Assembly: GCF_004348425.1 (NCBI RefSeq) | Contig: NZ_SMKK01000040.1 | Location: 1 to 46,979 of the forward strand | Reading direction: 5' to 3' | DNA from: Actinomadura sp. 7K507 | GTDB lineage: Bacteria; Actinomycetota; Actinomycetes; Streptosporangiales; Streptosporangiaceae | Length of the DNA: 46,979 nt | Shown here: one piece after another, positions 1 to 8,517 of the stretch | How positions within the stretch are numbered: the first letter of the stretch is position 1 | How the letters are laid out: each line of letters opens with the position of its first letter | Made by a program: the position numbers and the translations under genes | The notes under the pieces: generated by a model | What the model was told of the DNA's origin: nothing | The model's database searches: none | The model's input: only the letters and a program-made list of their open reading frames with translations

Positions 1-527
1 TCCTGGAGGCGGCCCGCGACCTGTTCGGCGAGCACGGCTACGACGGCGTCACCGTCCGGATGATCGCCGCGCGGGCCGAGGCGAACATGGCCCTGGTGAA
101 CCGGTACTTCGGGTCCAAGGCGGCGCTGTTCGGGGAGGTCCTCGCCGGCGAGTCGGTGCTGCGCGAGATCATCGCGGGCGACCCCGAAGGCCTGCCCCGG
201 CGACTCGCCGAGCACTTCGTCCGGCAGCTCGACCAGAGCCACGTCTCCACCACGTCGCGGATGCTCGACCGGTCGGCCGGCCAGCCCGAGGTCAAGAGGA
301 TCCTGCTCCACTACCTGGAGGAAGTGATCGTCGAGCCGATCGTCGCGCAGCTCGACGGCCCGGACGCCCGCGCCCGCGCGATGCTCGCGTCCACGATCAT
401 CATGGGCGGCGGGCCCGTCCGGCGCCTCCTCGGCCTCAACGACCTGCGCGCCGCCGACCCGGACGAGCTCACCGACCGCCTGACGGCCATGTTCACCGCC
501 GCCCTCGCGCCACCCCCCACCACGTGA
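1..527 (+). CDS. TetR-family transcriptional regulator, 5' truncated by the window edge
   Basis: The reading frame is open from the first bases and ends at a stop at 525-527. The first visible residues form the second half of a TetR helix-turn-helix: a GYDGVTVRMIAARA segment followed by NRYFGSKAALF, the usual YFxSKxxLF recognition-helix end. The rest is a helical ligand-binding domain of about 130 residues with no recognised ligand motif. An internal ATG at 60 would remove the DNA-binding domain and is not the real start. The next gene on the same strand begins about 100 bases downstream and encodes a hydrolase-ABC fusion, so this regulator may control it. That is inferred only from position. 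Confidence 0.85.
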   Translation, partial: LEAARDLFGEHGYDGVTVRMIAARAEANMALVNRYFGSKAALFGEVLAGESVLREIIAGDPEGLPRRLAEHFVRQLDQSHVSTTSRMLDRSAGQPEVKRILLHYLEEVIVEPIVAQLDGPDARARAMLASTIIMGGGPVRRLLGLNDLRAADPDELTDRLTAMFTAALAPPPTT

Positions 528-625
528 CCGCCGGGCGGGCGCCTGGTACATACGGCGGCGAGCGCAGGTGATGAACGTCTCAAGGGCGAAGTCTCCCGGG
601 GACCGCCGCACATAGGGTTACAGCC

Positions 626-3094
626 ATGAGGCTGGGGGCCGCCTTCCGGGCGCGGTGGGGCAGAACAGGGCGGACGGCCCGCTGGACGGCGGCCGGTACC
701 GCCATCGCGCTCGCGGCCGGGTGCGCGGCGTGGGGCGTCACGGCGGACGGCGCGTCCCACGTCCAGACCATCGACCGGCGCATCGCCGTGGTCGACGGCC
801 CCGGCGACGACCAGCGCGTCACCCTCGACACCACGTTCTACAAGCCCGCCGGCGGCGGCAAGGCACCGGCGATCATGCTGGGCCACGGCTTCGGCGGCGA
901 CAAGCGGGACGTCGCGGGCGAGGCGCGCGAACTCGCCCGCGCCGGATACGCGGTGCTGGCGTGGACCGCGCGGGGCTTCGGCCGCTCCACCGGGCAGATC
1001 GCGCTCAACTCCCCCGACTACGAGGTCAAGGACACCCGGCAGCTCATCGACTGGCTGGCACGGCGCCCGGAGGTCCGGCTCGACGCGCCCGGCGACCCGC
1101 GCGTCGGCATGACGGGCCAGTCGTACGGCGGCGCGATCGCGCTGATGACCGCCGCCCACGACCGGCGCGTGGACGCCATCGCGCCGAGGATCACGTGGCA
1201 CAGCCTCGCGGACGCGCTGTTCCCCGACGCGACCGGCGGCGAGCCCTCGGACGGCGTCTTCAAGAAACTGTGGGCGGGCCTGTTCTTCACCGGCAGCCCC
1301 GGCCCGACGGCGTGCGGGCGTTTCCTGCCGGAACTGTGCGAGATGTACCAGGAGATCGCGGAGAAGGGCCGTCCCACCGGCTCGGCGATCGAGACGCTGC
1401 GGCGGTCGAGCCCGGCGTCGGTCGCCGACCGGATCAAGGTGCCGACGCTGCTAGTGCAGGGGCAGACCGACTCGCTGTTCCCGCTGGACCACGCCGACGC
1501 CAACGCCCGCGCGATAGCCCGCAACGGCGCGCCCGTGTCGGTGGTCTGGTACCGGGGCGGCCACGACGGCGGCGCACCCGAGACCGAACGGATCGGAGGC
1601 ATGCTCCTCGACTTCTTCGACGCGCGGCTCAAGCGTTCCACCGCGCCCTCGCCGGACGGCTTCACGGTGACGCGGGCGGGCGGGCTCGACTCGTCCACCC
1701 AGGACGTCGTGGTCGAGGAGGCGACGACCGGCTCGTACCCGGGCCTGTCCGCCGACCCGGCGGAGTTCCCGCTGAGCGGCGCCGAGCAGACGATCCACCA
1801 GCCCGCCGGCGGATCCCCCGCATCGATCTCCGCGCTGCCCGGACTGGGCGCCCTGGGCTCGCTCGACTCCCTCAATCCGGGCGGGGGCGGGCTGCCGGCC
1901 GAGATGCCGGGGCAGTCCGCCACGTTCGACACCCGTCCGCTGGCCCGCCCCGTCCAGCTGACGGGCGCCGCCACCGTCCGGCTCAAGGCCGACGGGGACG
2001 GCCCGCTGTTCGCGAAGCTGTACGACGTCGCTCCGGACGGTTCGGCGACGCTCGCGCAACGCCTGGCCGCACCGTTCCGAGTATCCGGCGACGGCGAGGC
2101 CACCGTGACCCTCCCGGCGATGGACCACCGCTTCGACCGCGGCCACCGCATCCGCCTCGCCATCGCGACCACCGACATGGGCTTCGCCACCCCTGCGAAG
2201 CCGACGTCTTTCAAGGTGCGGCCGGTGTCGTCGCTGAGTGTTCCTTCTGTCCCCTCCCTGACGGCCGCTTCGGCGCCCGTGCCGGCGTGGATCTGGGGCC
2301 TGCCGGCGGCTGCTCTCGCCCTCGCCCTCCTCATCGTCATGTCCGGCCGCCGACGCCGGGGTCCCGAGACGGACAGCGATGTCCCCTTGGAGATAACGGG
2401 ACTGACGAAGGCGTACAAGAACGGCCATCTCGCCGTCGCCGACCTTTCGTTCCGGGTGGAGAAGGGACAGGTACTAGGGCTGCTCGGGCCGAACGGTGCC
2501 GGGAAGACGACGGTCCTGCGGATGCTCATGGGGCTGATCCACCCCGACTCCGGCGAGATCCGCATCTTCGGTCACCGCGTCCATCCCGGAGCACCCGTCC
2601 TGTCCCGGCTCGGTTCCTTCGTCGAAGGACCTGGATTCCTCCCCCATCTCTCCGGCCGCGACAACCTGGATCTGTACTGGCGCGCCACCGGCCGTCCCCT
2701 GGACGAAGCCCACCTGGACGAGGCGCTGCAGATAGCCGACCTGGGCTCCGCCCTGGACCGCGCCGTCCGCACGTACTCCCAAGGGATGCGGCAGCGCCTC
2801 GCGATCGCCCAGGCCATGCTCGGGCTCCCCGACCTGCTCGTCCTGGACGAGCCGACCAACGGCCTCGACCCGCCGCAGATCCGCGAGATGCGCGAGGTGC
2901 TGGTCCGGTACGCCGAGGCCGGGCGGACGGTCATCGTCTCCAGCCACCTCCTCGCCGAGGTCGAGCAGACCTGCACCCACGCGGTCGTCATGGCAGGGGG
3001 CCGCCGCGTCGCCGCGGGCCCGGTCGCCGAGATCGTCGGCTCCTCCCGCCGCCTGGAGGACGCGTTCCTGGAGATCATCGGAGAGGGTTCATGA
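626..3094 (+). CDS. Exported alpha/beta-hydrolase (S15/CocE-like) fused to a cytoplasmic ABC transporter ATPase
   Basis: This 822-residue protein has two halves. Residues about 20-45 look like a signal anchor. An S15/CocE-type alpha/beta-hydrolase follows, with nucleophile motif GQSYGG (Ser166), a later Asp in GQTDSLFPL and His in GGHDGG, then a beta-rich X-Pro dipeptidase C-terminal-like domain (about 400-530). A membrane segment at about 553-573 ends in four arginines. Residues about 585-822 are a full ABC ATPase: Walker A GPNGAGKT (621-628), signature YSQGMRQR (717-724) and Walker B with Asp741-Glu742. The predicted topology puts the hydrolase outside and the ATPase inside. The permease gene starts in an ATGA overlap with this stop, so the two probably form one exporter. 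The substrate is unknown. No frameshift is needed to join the halves. Confidence 0.9.
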   Translation: MRLGAAFRARWGRTGRTARWTAAGTAIALAAGCAAWGVTADGASHVQTIDRRIAVVDGPGDDQRVTLDTTFYKPAGGGKAPAIMLGHGFGGDKRDVAGEARELARAGYAVLAWTARGFGRSTGQIALNSPDYEVKDTRQLIDWLARRPEVRLDAPGDPRVGMTGQSYGGAIALMTAAHDRRVDAIAPRITWHSLADALFPDATGGEPSDGVFKKLWAGLFFTGSPGPTACGRFLPELCEMYQEIAEKGRPTGSAIETLRRSSPASVADRIKVPTLLVQGQTDSLFPLDHADANARAIARNGAPVSVVWYRGGHDGGAPETERIGGMLLDFFDARLKRSTAPSPDGFTVTRAGGLDSSTQDVVVEEATTGSYPGLSADPAEFPLSGAEQTIHQPAGGSPASISALPGLGALGSLDSLNPGGGGLPAEMPGQSATFDTRPLARPVQLTGAATVRLKADGDGPLFAKLYDVAPDGSATLAQRLAAPFRVSGDGEATVTLPAMDHRFDRGHRIRLAIATTDMGFATPAKPTSFKVRPVSSLSVPSVPSLTAASAPVPAWIWGLPAAALALALLIVMSGRRRRGPETDSDVPLEITGLTKAYKNGHLAVADLSFRVEKGQVLGLLGPNGAGKTTVLRMLMGLIHPDSGEIRIFGHRVHPGAPVLSRLGSFVEGPGFLPHLSGRDNLDLYWRATGRPLDEAHLDEALQIADLGSALDRAVRTYSQGMRQRLAIAQAMLGLPDLLVLDEPTNGLDPPQIREMREVLVRYAEAGRTVIVSSHLLAEVEQTCTHAVVMAGGRRVAAGPVAEIVGSSRRLEDAFLEIIGEGS

Positions 3095-3921
3095 CCGCCT
3101 ACGACGTCCGGCGGACCCTTCCGCTGCGGGTGGAGGCCGTCCGCCAGTTCCGGCGGCGCCGCACCCTGGTCACGTTCGGGATCCTGCTCGTCCTCCCGTG
3201 GGTGCTGGTCGCCGCCTTCAAGATCGACAGCGGTGACCGCCCGGACGGCGCCCCCGGCCTGGTCGACGTCGCCACGGCCGGCGCCCTCAACTTCGCCCTG
3301 TTCGCCCTGTTCATCTCGACGGGCTTCCTGCTGGTCGTCGCCGTCGCCCTGTTCTGCGGCGACACCGTCGCGAGCGAGGCGGGCTGGTCGTCGCTGCGCT
3401 ACCTGCTGGCCGCACCGGTGCCCCGGGCCCGCCTCCTGCGCCAGAAACTGATCGTCGCGCTCTCCTACGCGGTCCTGGCGGTCGTCAGCCTGCCGCTGAT
3501 GTCGCTGATCGCGGGCACCGCCGGGTTCGGCTGGGACGACGTCGAACTCCCGACCGGCGGAACCGTCCCGGTGAGCACCGCGCTCGGCCGGATGGCGATC
3601 ATCATCGGCTACGCCCTCGTCTCCCAGCTCGTCGTCGCCGCCCTGGCCTTCCTGCTCTCCGTCACCACCGACTCCCCGCTCGGCGCCGTCGGCGGCGCGG
3701 TCGGGCTGGTCATCGTCAGCAACATCCTGGACGCGGTCATCGCCCTCGGCTCATGGCGCGAATTCCTGCCGACGCACTGGATGTACTCCTGGATGGACGC
3801 CCTCCAGCCCGAGATCCAGTGGACGGGCATGGCCAAGGGTTCGGCCATCTCCATCGCCTACGCCGTCGTCCTTCTCGCCGTAGCCTTCCGCAGCTTCCGC
3901 GGCCGCGACATCGTCTCCTGA
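3091..3921 (+). CDS. ABC transporter permease (ABC-2 type)
   Basis: A 276-residue membrane protein with about six hydrophobic segments. The first, near residues 28-43, follows a basic N-terminus. The pattern (GDTVASEAGWSSLRYLLAAPVPRARLL after the second segment) is typical of ABC-2 permeases that pair with a separate ATPase. Its ATG overlaps the TGA of the upstream hydrolase-ATPase gene by four bases, which indicates translational coupling and a joint complex, presumably a dimer of this permease with two copies of the fused ATPase. What it transports cannot be read from the sequence. Confidence 0.88.
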   Translation: MTAYDVRRTLPLRVEAVRQFRRRRTLVTFGILLVLPWVLVAAFKIDSGDRPDGAPGLVDVATAGALNFALFALFISTGFLLVVAVALFCGDTVASEAGWSSLRYLLAAPVPRARLLRQKLIVALSYAVLAVVSLPLMSLIAGTAGFGWDDVELPTGGTVPVSTALGRMAIIIGYALVSQLVVAALAFLLSVTTDSPLGAVGGAVGLVIVSNILDAVIALGSWREFLPTHWMYSWMDALQPEIQWTGMAKGSAISIAYAVVLLAVAFRSFRGRDIVS

Positions 3922-4129
3922 CCCGTAATCCCGGCCACAGACACCGTCGCGGCAGGTAACAGCCATGCCACGTATGGCGACGGCCTCTTTTCAAAAATCG
4001 GTCGATCCGGCACTGTACGTCGCATAAGCTCAGCGAACCTCACGCGGCGCGGGTGCGTCGTAGGTGGTAGGGCACGACATCGGCTCGATCGACGGGTTAA
4101 GCCCGGCCCGATGGGGGGAGATGATCACC

Positions 4130-4225
4130 ATGGCACGGCAGCAGCTCATCAAGCGTCCCAAACCCCCACGTCAACCGAGCCCACCCGACCTACGGACCCC
4201 GTCCGGCCGCCTCCTGCCCTACTGA
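4130..4225 (+). CDS. Possible 31-residue basic peptide
   Basis: A short frame starts at ATG 4130, about eight bases after a purine-rich GGGGGGAGA stretch that could be a ribosome binding site. It encodes 31 residues, proline- and arginine/lysine-rich, without a signal peptide or any motif I recognise. It lies in the otherwise empty stretch 3922-4218 and overlaps the end of the convergent thioesterase gene by seven bases. Besides this frame, that stretch shows only a slightly AT-richer patch near 3985-4030. Chance is a serious alternative; conservation in relatives would decide it. Confidence 0.25.
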   Translation: MARQQLIKRPKPPRQPSPPDLRTPSGRLLPY

Positions 4226-4614
4226 TCCCGGTTCGCGCGGGGAAGCCGCGCGAGGAACCTCTCCCGATCCACGACGACCCGCTCGACACGGCCACTGCCC
4301 ACCACCGCGCCCAGCGCGTCGGTGGCGGTGATGTCGAACACGAGCCGGGCCCCGTCGACCTCCACGAGTTCGGCCGCGACCGTCACCCGCATGCCGACAG
4401 GGCTGGCCGCGAGATGCCTCAACTCGACCCGCGTCCCCACCGAGGTCCGCGACGCGTCCAGCCCCTCGATCGCCTGGACCGTCACCCCCTCGGCCAGCGC
4501 GAGCAACCGCGGCGTAGCCAGAACCGGGACGTCCCCGCTCCCAACGCGGACGGCCGTGTCCGAGTCCTCCACCACAACGGACATCTCCGCCCGCAACCCC
4601 GCACTCAACTCCAT
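4219..4614 (-). CDS. Hotdog-fold thioesterase, fluoroacetyl-CoA thioesterase (FlK)-like family
   Basis: A 131-residue single hotdog domain. Thr34, Glu42 and His67 fall with nearly the same spacing as the catalytic Thr42/Glu50/His76 of FlK from Streptomyces cattleya, and the TPRLLALAE segment around the first two is characteristic of the family. Such enzymes hydrolyse small acyl-CoA thioesters. The Phe lid that gives FlK its fluoroacetate specificity is not evident, so fluoroacetate detoxification should not be assumed. The ATG at 4614 is preceded by AGGAG at a nine-base distance. The gene lies 19 bases downstream of the TIGR01777 gene on the same strand and is probably co-transcribed with it. 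Confidence 0.8.
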   Translation of the reverse strand: MELSAGLRAEMSVVVEDSDTAVRVGSGDVPVLATPRLLALAEGVTVQAIEGLDASRTSVGTRVELRHLAASPVGMRVTVAAELVEVDGARLVFDITATDALGAVVGSGRVERVVVDRERFLARLPRANRDQ

Positions 4615-4633
4615 GCGCCCATGCTCCTAGGTT

Positions 4634-5572
4634 TCACCCGCGTACGCGCTGGACGAGGTCGGCGGCCGCCTCGGGCCACTCCGCGTGGTCGAAGGTGAAA
4701 CCGGCGCCGAGGAGGCGGCCGGGGACGACGCGGCGGCTTTTCAGCAGGAGTTCGGTGTCCGAGCGCATCGCGAGCGCTCCGAGTTCGGCCATCCACTTCG
4801 TCGCGGGCAGGCCGACCGGAACACCCCAGGCGGTGCGGAGTGCGCGCATGAACGCGCGCTGTGGCAGCGGGCCGGGAGCGGCGATGTTCACAGCGCCGTC
4901 CAGGTCGTCCCGGCCGACCAGGAACTCGACCGCCCGGACGAAGTCGCCGTCGTGGACCCAGGACACATACTGCGCGCCGCCCGCGACCGGCCCGCCGAGC
5001 CCCAGCCGCGCCAGCCGGAGCAGCACGTCGAAGACACCACCGCGATCGGGGCTCATCACCATGGCGGTACGCAGAGCGACCTTGCGGGTGGACGGCGTCT
5101 CGGCCCGCTCCTGCGCCCGCTCCCAAGCCTTGGCGATCTCCACGCTGTAGGCCCAGTAGCCCGGCACGCCGGCTTCAGCGCCGCCGACCACCCCGGTCGC
5201 CTCATCGTTGGGGACGTCGAAGCGGTGGGCGTAGATGGTGGCGGTGCTCATCTGCAGCCAGACCCGAGGAGGCCGCGCAGCACCTGCGATCGCCTCCCCC
5301 ACCACCCGGGCTGAACGCACCCGCGAATCCATCATGGCCTGCAGATTCGCCGGCGTATAACGGCAATTGACACTGCGTCCCGCCAGGTTGATCACGACGT
5401 CGCTGCCATCGACCGCCTCGACCCAAGGCCCCAGGGTCTCACCGTCCCAGCCGACTTCCCGCTCACCCGCCGGCCGCCTGGTCAAGACCACGACCTCATG
5501 CCCCGCGGCGGTAAGCGCACGATCCAGAACCCCGCCCACCTGCCCGGTCCCCCCGGGTATCACTATCTTCAT
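4634..5572 (-). CDS. TIGR01777-family epimerase-like NAD(P)-binding protein
   Basis: 312 residues. It opens with a Rossmann motif (MKIVIPGGTGQVGGVL, GxxGxxG), followed by DVVINLAGRSVNCRYT, a hallmark of the SulA/YfcH-like TIGR01777 group of extended short-chain dehydrogenases. The C-terminal part matches the DUF1731-type tail of that group (GVPVGLPATKWM; VVPGRLLGAGFTF). The cofactor is probably NADP; the physiological reaction is unknown across the family. The ATG at 5572 has GGGGAG three bases upstream on the coding strand; the frame is open further upstream, but that part has no family similarity. It diverges from the Fic gene across 122 bases. Confidence 0.85.
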   Translation of the reverse strand: MKIVIPGGTGQVGGVLDRALTAAGHEVVVLTRRPAGEREVGWDGETLGPWVEAVDGSDVVINLAGRSVNCRYTPANLQAMMDSRVRSARVVGEAIAGAARPPRVWLQMSTATIYAHRFDVPNDEATGVVGGAEAGVPGYWAYSVEIAKAWERAQERAETPSTRKVALRTAMVMSPDRGGVFDVLLRLARLGLGGPVAGGAQYVSWVHDGDFVRAVEFLVGRDDLDGAVNIAAPGPLPQRAFMRALRTAWGVPVGLPATKWMAELGALAMRSDTELLLKSRRVVPGRLLGAGFTFDHAEWPEAAADLVQRVRG

Positions 5573-5657
5573 CGACTCCCCCTCACCGGCATCGTGAACA
5601 ACCCTAGCTCCAAGTTGAACACGTTCAAAGAGGAAAGAATCACCCATCGGCAAGCGT

Positions 5658-5688
5658 GGTTGACGTAGTGATTGCGTCAACCTATCAT
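5658..5688 (+). promoter_or_regulatory. Leaderless sigma-70-type promoter embedded in an inverted repeat
   Basis: TTGACG (5660-5665) and TATCAT (5683-5688) are separated by exactly 17 bases. The Fic ATG starts seven bases after the -10 element, so the transcript would begin at or next to the start codon; no ribosome binding site is visible. A perfect 8-bp inverted repeat GGTTGACG-N9-CGTCAACC (5658-5682) covers the -35 box and the spacer, a natural repressor site. It also lies upstream of the divergent TIGR01777 gene. Confidence 0.6.
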
Positions 5689-5694
5689 AGCCGC

Positions 5695-6831
5695 ATGCTC
5701 TTCCCAACGCCCGAGCTCGACGGCCTCGATCACTCAGTCCTGGAAGAGATCGAGCAGATGCGAGCGAACTTGCGCCACCAGATACGCCAGGTATCCACGA
5801 AGTGGACGGAAGGTCTTCGGAAGTACCTCACTGCAGACGCGGTGGCGGCCTCGAACTCCATCGAAGGGTTTCGGGTGTCCACGGTCGACGTCGTGGACCT
5901 GATGGAGGGTGAGCGCGACGTCGAGTTGTCAGAAAGCAACCGCGACGAGACTCTCGCCTACCAGCACATGATGACCTACATCCAGACGCTCCATGACGCG
6001 GCAGACTTTTCTTACAGCAAGGGTTTGCTGAACGCGCTCCACTGGATGCTCCAGGGACACCGCCACACGGTCTCCAAGCCCGCCGGCCAGTGGCGCCGAG
6101 GCCCGGTGTACGTCACCGATCCCAGAGATCCGAGCATCGCCGCCTACACGGCCCCTGACGCCGGAGACGTTCCAGATCTCATGGACGAGCTGGTGGGATG
6201 GCTGATCGAAGGTGACAGCGCCCACCCCTTGGTTAACGCCGCAATGGCTCATCTCCACCTCGTCTCGATCCATCCGTGGAGCGACGGGAACGGTCGGATG
6301 TCACGGTCGCTACAGACCCTCCTGATCGCCCGCGAAGGCGTGCTCGCCCCGGAGTTCTCGTCGATCGAAGCATGGCTGGGACGTCCGGGGAACACCTGGG
6401 AGTACTACCGCGAACTCAATGCCCGAGGTCCGCACTATCACCCTGACCAGGACGTTTCTAGTTGGGTCAAATTCAACCTGACCGCATATCACCAGCAGGC
6501 ACAGACTGTCAGGAACAGGCTGTCCAGAACCAGCAAGGTCCTAGAACTCCTCACAGGCTTCGCGGCAGCGGAGGGTCTGGACGAGCGCCTGGTCGCCGCT
6601 CTACACGAGGTCGCGATGACCGGACGCGTCCGGCGCCTGCGCTACGAACACGCGGAAGCACTGAGCGTTCAGCAAGCACAGCGCGACCTACGTGAACTGA
6701 CAAGCTCCGGCATCCTCGAGTCCGTTGGCCGCACTCGGGCCCGCTCGTACAGTGCGGGGCCCCGCTTCCCCGAGCCGGCCCTCACAGCGGCGAGGACCCC
6801 CACATCCCTGATCGACCCTTACCGCCGCTGA
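5695..6831 (+). CDS. Fic family protein with N-terminal inhibitory motif and C-terminal winged helix
   Basis: 378 residues. The Fic core carries HPWSDGNGRMSR (193-204), an intact catalytic loop with His193, so it is a predicted AMP- or nucleotide-transferring (or de-AMPylating) enzyme. An (S/T)xxxE(G/N) inhibitory motif, SNSIEG (Ser53, Glu57, Gly58), lies N-terminal to the core, which places it among the self-inhibited class II Fic proteins. The C-terminal 90 residues (RLRYEHAEALSVQQAQRDLREL, then SSGILE and RARSYSAG) look like a winged helix DNA-binding domain. The start is ATG 5695, supported by the promoter spacing. Codon use is less GC-biased than in the neighbours. No antitoxin gene is adjacent. 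The target is unknown. The winged helix could bind the inverted repeat in its own promoter. Confidence 0.9.
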   Translation: MLFPTPELDGLDHSVLEEIEQMRANLRHQIRQVSTKWTEGLRKYLTADAVAASNSIEGFRVSTVDVVDLMEGERDVELSESNRDETLAYQHMMTYIQTLHDAADFSYSKGLLNALHWMLQGHRHTVSKPAGQWRRGPVYVTDPRDPSIAAYTAPDAGDVPDLMDELVGWLIEGDSAHPLVNAAMAHLHLVSIHPWSDGNGRMSRSLQTLLIAREGVLAPEFSSIEAWLGRPGNTWEYYRELNARGPHYHPDQDVSSWVKFNLTAYHQQAQTVRNRLSRTSKVLELLTGFAAAEGLDERLVAALHEVAMTGRVRRLRYEHAEALSVQQAQRDLRELTSSGILESVGRTRARSYSAGPRFPEPALTAARTPTSLIDPYRR

Positions 6832-7105
6832 CGCCCTTGACCATCAGCCTCCTGGAGCCCCGTTCCGCCTATAACCCAGTAGCCTCCCGGGTTCTGGCGA
6901 GGGACTGCCGGTGGTGAGCGTCGGCGGCGGTGCGCCCGGTTGGGGTGATCGCGCGACGACCGCGTTGCCGAACTGGAGCCACCACTACTGGGTCTGCCCA
7001 TGGACGCGGACCGACCGGACCGCTCATCAAGGCGGGCCGACCCGGACCCGCTCGAACTGCGGGTGGCCGCGCTCGGCGCCGGTTCGCGCGGCGTGGCCGC
7101 GGCCG

Positions 7106-7411
7106 CTACCGCGTACCGCCGACGATCAGTTCCGCCATACGAAGCAACCGGGTCACATACCCGGCATCCTCGCCATGGAGGTGTGACCTGACGCCCCGGA
7201 GATCATTGAGCCAGCCGCCCAGAGCTGACCGACGCGCGACGTCGAGAGCCCCGGCCTCCAGGTAGACGGAGATGCATCCCGTTATGTAGGCGTCGAGAGT
7301 CGCCACTGATTCACCGCTGGGTGCATCCAGCCAGCGCAGAGCACTCGGGAACGTCCGTCCGGAGTGCTCTGCCCAGAGGATCGAAACCTCGTCGTCCGCC
7401 GTCCGGGTCAC
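7106..7411 (-). CDS. Conserved-looking small protein of unknown function, coupled to msrA
   Basis: 101 residues, starting at GTG 7411, which overlaps the msrA stop in a GTGA junction and indicates translational coupling. The protein is soluble and mostly helical, without a signal peptide or metal-binding motif, and I do not recognise the family. It is rich in Leu, Gly and Ala with a central [14 protein letters not shown] stretch. The 274 bases between its end and the Fic gene (6832-7105) hold no gene or structure I can support. Codon use fits a real gene. A role with MsrA in oxidative repair is only a guess from coupling. Confidence 0.6.
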   Translation of the reverse strand: MTRTADDEVSILWAEHSGRTFPSALRWLDAPSGESVATLDAYITGCISVYLEAGALDVARRSALGGWLNDLRGVRSHLHGEDAGYVTRLLRMAELIVGGTR

Positions 7412-8064
7412 TCGGCGGGGGCCACGCCCACGGGGCAGGAGAGGCCGGTGCCGGTGATGCCGCAGTAGCCGTTGGGGTTCTTGTTGTCCGAGAGGTACTG
7501 CTGGTGGTAGTGCTCGGCGTAGTAGAAGTCGGTGGCCTTGGTCAGCTCGGTGGTTATGGGGCCGTGGCCGGCGTTCGTGAGGACCTGCTGGTAGGCGTCG
7601 CGGGAGGCTTCGGCGGCCTTCTGCTGGACGTCGGTCCTGTAGAAGATGGCTGAGCGGTACTGGGTGCCGGTGTCGTTGCCCTGGCGCATGCCCTGGGTCG
7701 GGTCGTGGGCTTCCCAGAAGACGCGGAGCAGTTCGTCGTAGGTGACCTTGGTGGGGTCGTAGACGACGCGGACGGTTTCGGTGTGGCCGGTCTGGCCGCT
7801 GCAGACCTCTTCGTAGGTGGGGTTCGGGGTGTAGCCGCCCTCGTAGCCGACCGAGGTGGAGATGACTCCGGGGGTCCGCCAGAAGACGCGCTCCGCGCCC
7901 CAGAAGCAGCCGAAGGCGAATTCGGCGATCTCGGCGCCGTCCGGGAAGGGCGGGGCCAGCGGCGCGTCGAGGACCTCGTGGCGCGGCGGCACCGGCATTG
8001 GCTCGTCCCTGCCGGGGAGTGCCTTCTCCGGAGAGACCATCTGGGTCTTCGCAAAGCCGAACAT
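7408..8064 (-). CDS. msrA: Peptide-methionine (S)-S-oxide reductase MsrA
   Basis: 218 residues, the usual length for actinobacterial MsrA. The catalytic motif [11 protein letters not shown] places the nucleophilic Cys at 53. The VGYEGG and [12 protein letters not shown] segments and the EHYHQQYL stretch are family signatures. Two resolving cysteines lie near the C-terminus (Cys201 in NPNGYCG and Cys210), consistent with a thioredoxin-recycled enzyme. It reduces methionine-S-sulfoxide, free or in proteins, in the cytoplasm. It is divergent from the small secreted protein gene, with 96 bases between the two starts. Confidence 0.96.
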   Translation of the reverse strand: MFGFAKTQMVSPEKALPGRDEPMPVPPRHEVLDAPLAPPFPDGAEIAEFAFGCFWGAERVFWRTPGVISTSVGYEGGYTPNPTYEEVCSGQTGHTETVRVVYDPTKVTYDELLRVFWEAHDPTQGMRQGNDTGTQYRSAIFYRTDVQQKAAEASRDAYQQVLTNAGHGPITTELTKATDFYYAEHYHQQYLSDNKNPNGYCGITGTGLSCPVGVAPAE

Positions 8065-8160
8065 GCCTCCAGGTTAGCTCGCCGCCGGAACCGGTGCCCG
8101 GGGACACGTTGCGGGAGTTAAAGTGCCGGACGTCGTAGCCCTGGGTTCGGAGGAGTCTCG

Positions 8161-8517
8161 TTGCGTCTGGTCAACGTCACCGTGTTGGGATCTGCGCTCG
8201 TCGCGGCAGGGATGCTGGCGCCGGGAGCGGGGACCGACGAAGCGACCGGGCAGCACGGGGTCATCGCGGTGGACCCGGAGGTGGTCCGGCCAGGCCAGCG
8301 GGTGAAGATCTCGGTTCCCGGCTGTGTGGGCGGGGAAGCCGAGGTGACGTCCCAGGCATTCGCGCGGACGGCCACCGACGGTGCCGCCACTGTCAAGCGG
8401 GATGTGGAGCACGGCACGTACACCGTCGCCGCGCTGTGCGGTAGCCGGAAGGTGTCCGGCGAGTTCGACGTGGCCGGGCGGCTTTCCTGGCCGACGCTTC
8501 TGCCGACCGACCACTAG
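8161..8517 (+). CDS. Small secreted protein of unknown function
   Basis: 118 residues from a TTG start at 8161, chosen because CGGAGGAG lies just upstream at good spacing and because it begins directly with a signal peptide (Arg then VNVTVLGSALVAAGMLA, cleavage probably near residue 21-25). The mature part of about 95 residues is beta-rich, starting with HGVIAVDPEVVRPGQRVKIS. It contains two cysteines (PGC and ALCG) that could form one disulfide, as in an Ig-like fold. Proteins of this shape are common in actinomycete secretomes, without assigned function. Confidence 0.72.
   Translation: MRLVNVTVLGSALVAAGMLAPGAGTDEATGQHGVIAVDPEVVRPGQRVKISVPGCVGGEAEVTSQAFARTATDGAATVKRDVEHGTYTVAALCGSRKVSGEFDVAGRLSWPTLLPTDH

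Noticed and set aside
655..3921. A 1088-codon open frame across the hydrolase-ATPase gene, running into the permease
   Set aside because: Its first 2.4 kb is Arg/Pro/His-rich out-of-frame translation of the GC-rich hydrolase-ATPase gene. Only its last part is the permease, which has its own ATG at 3091.
4111..5314. Plus-strand frames opposite the thioesterase and epimerase genes
   Set aside because: Antisense to genes with clear family motifs; His/Pro/Arg-rich composition.
6832..7105. Hidden gene or terminator between the Fic gene and the msrA-coupled gene
   Set aside because: Only weak frames and an AACCC/GGGTT pair; nothing supportable.
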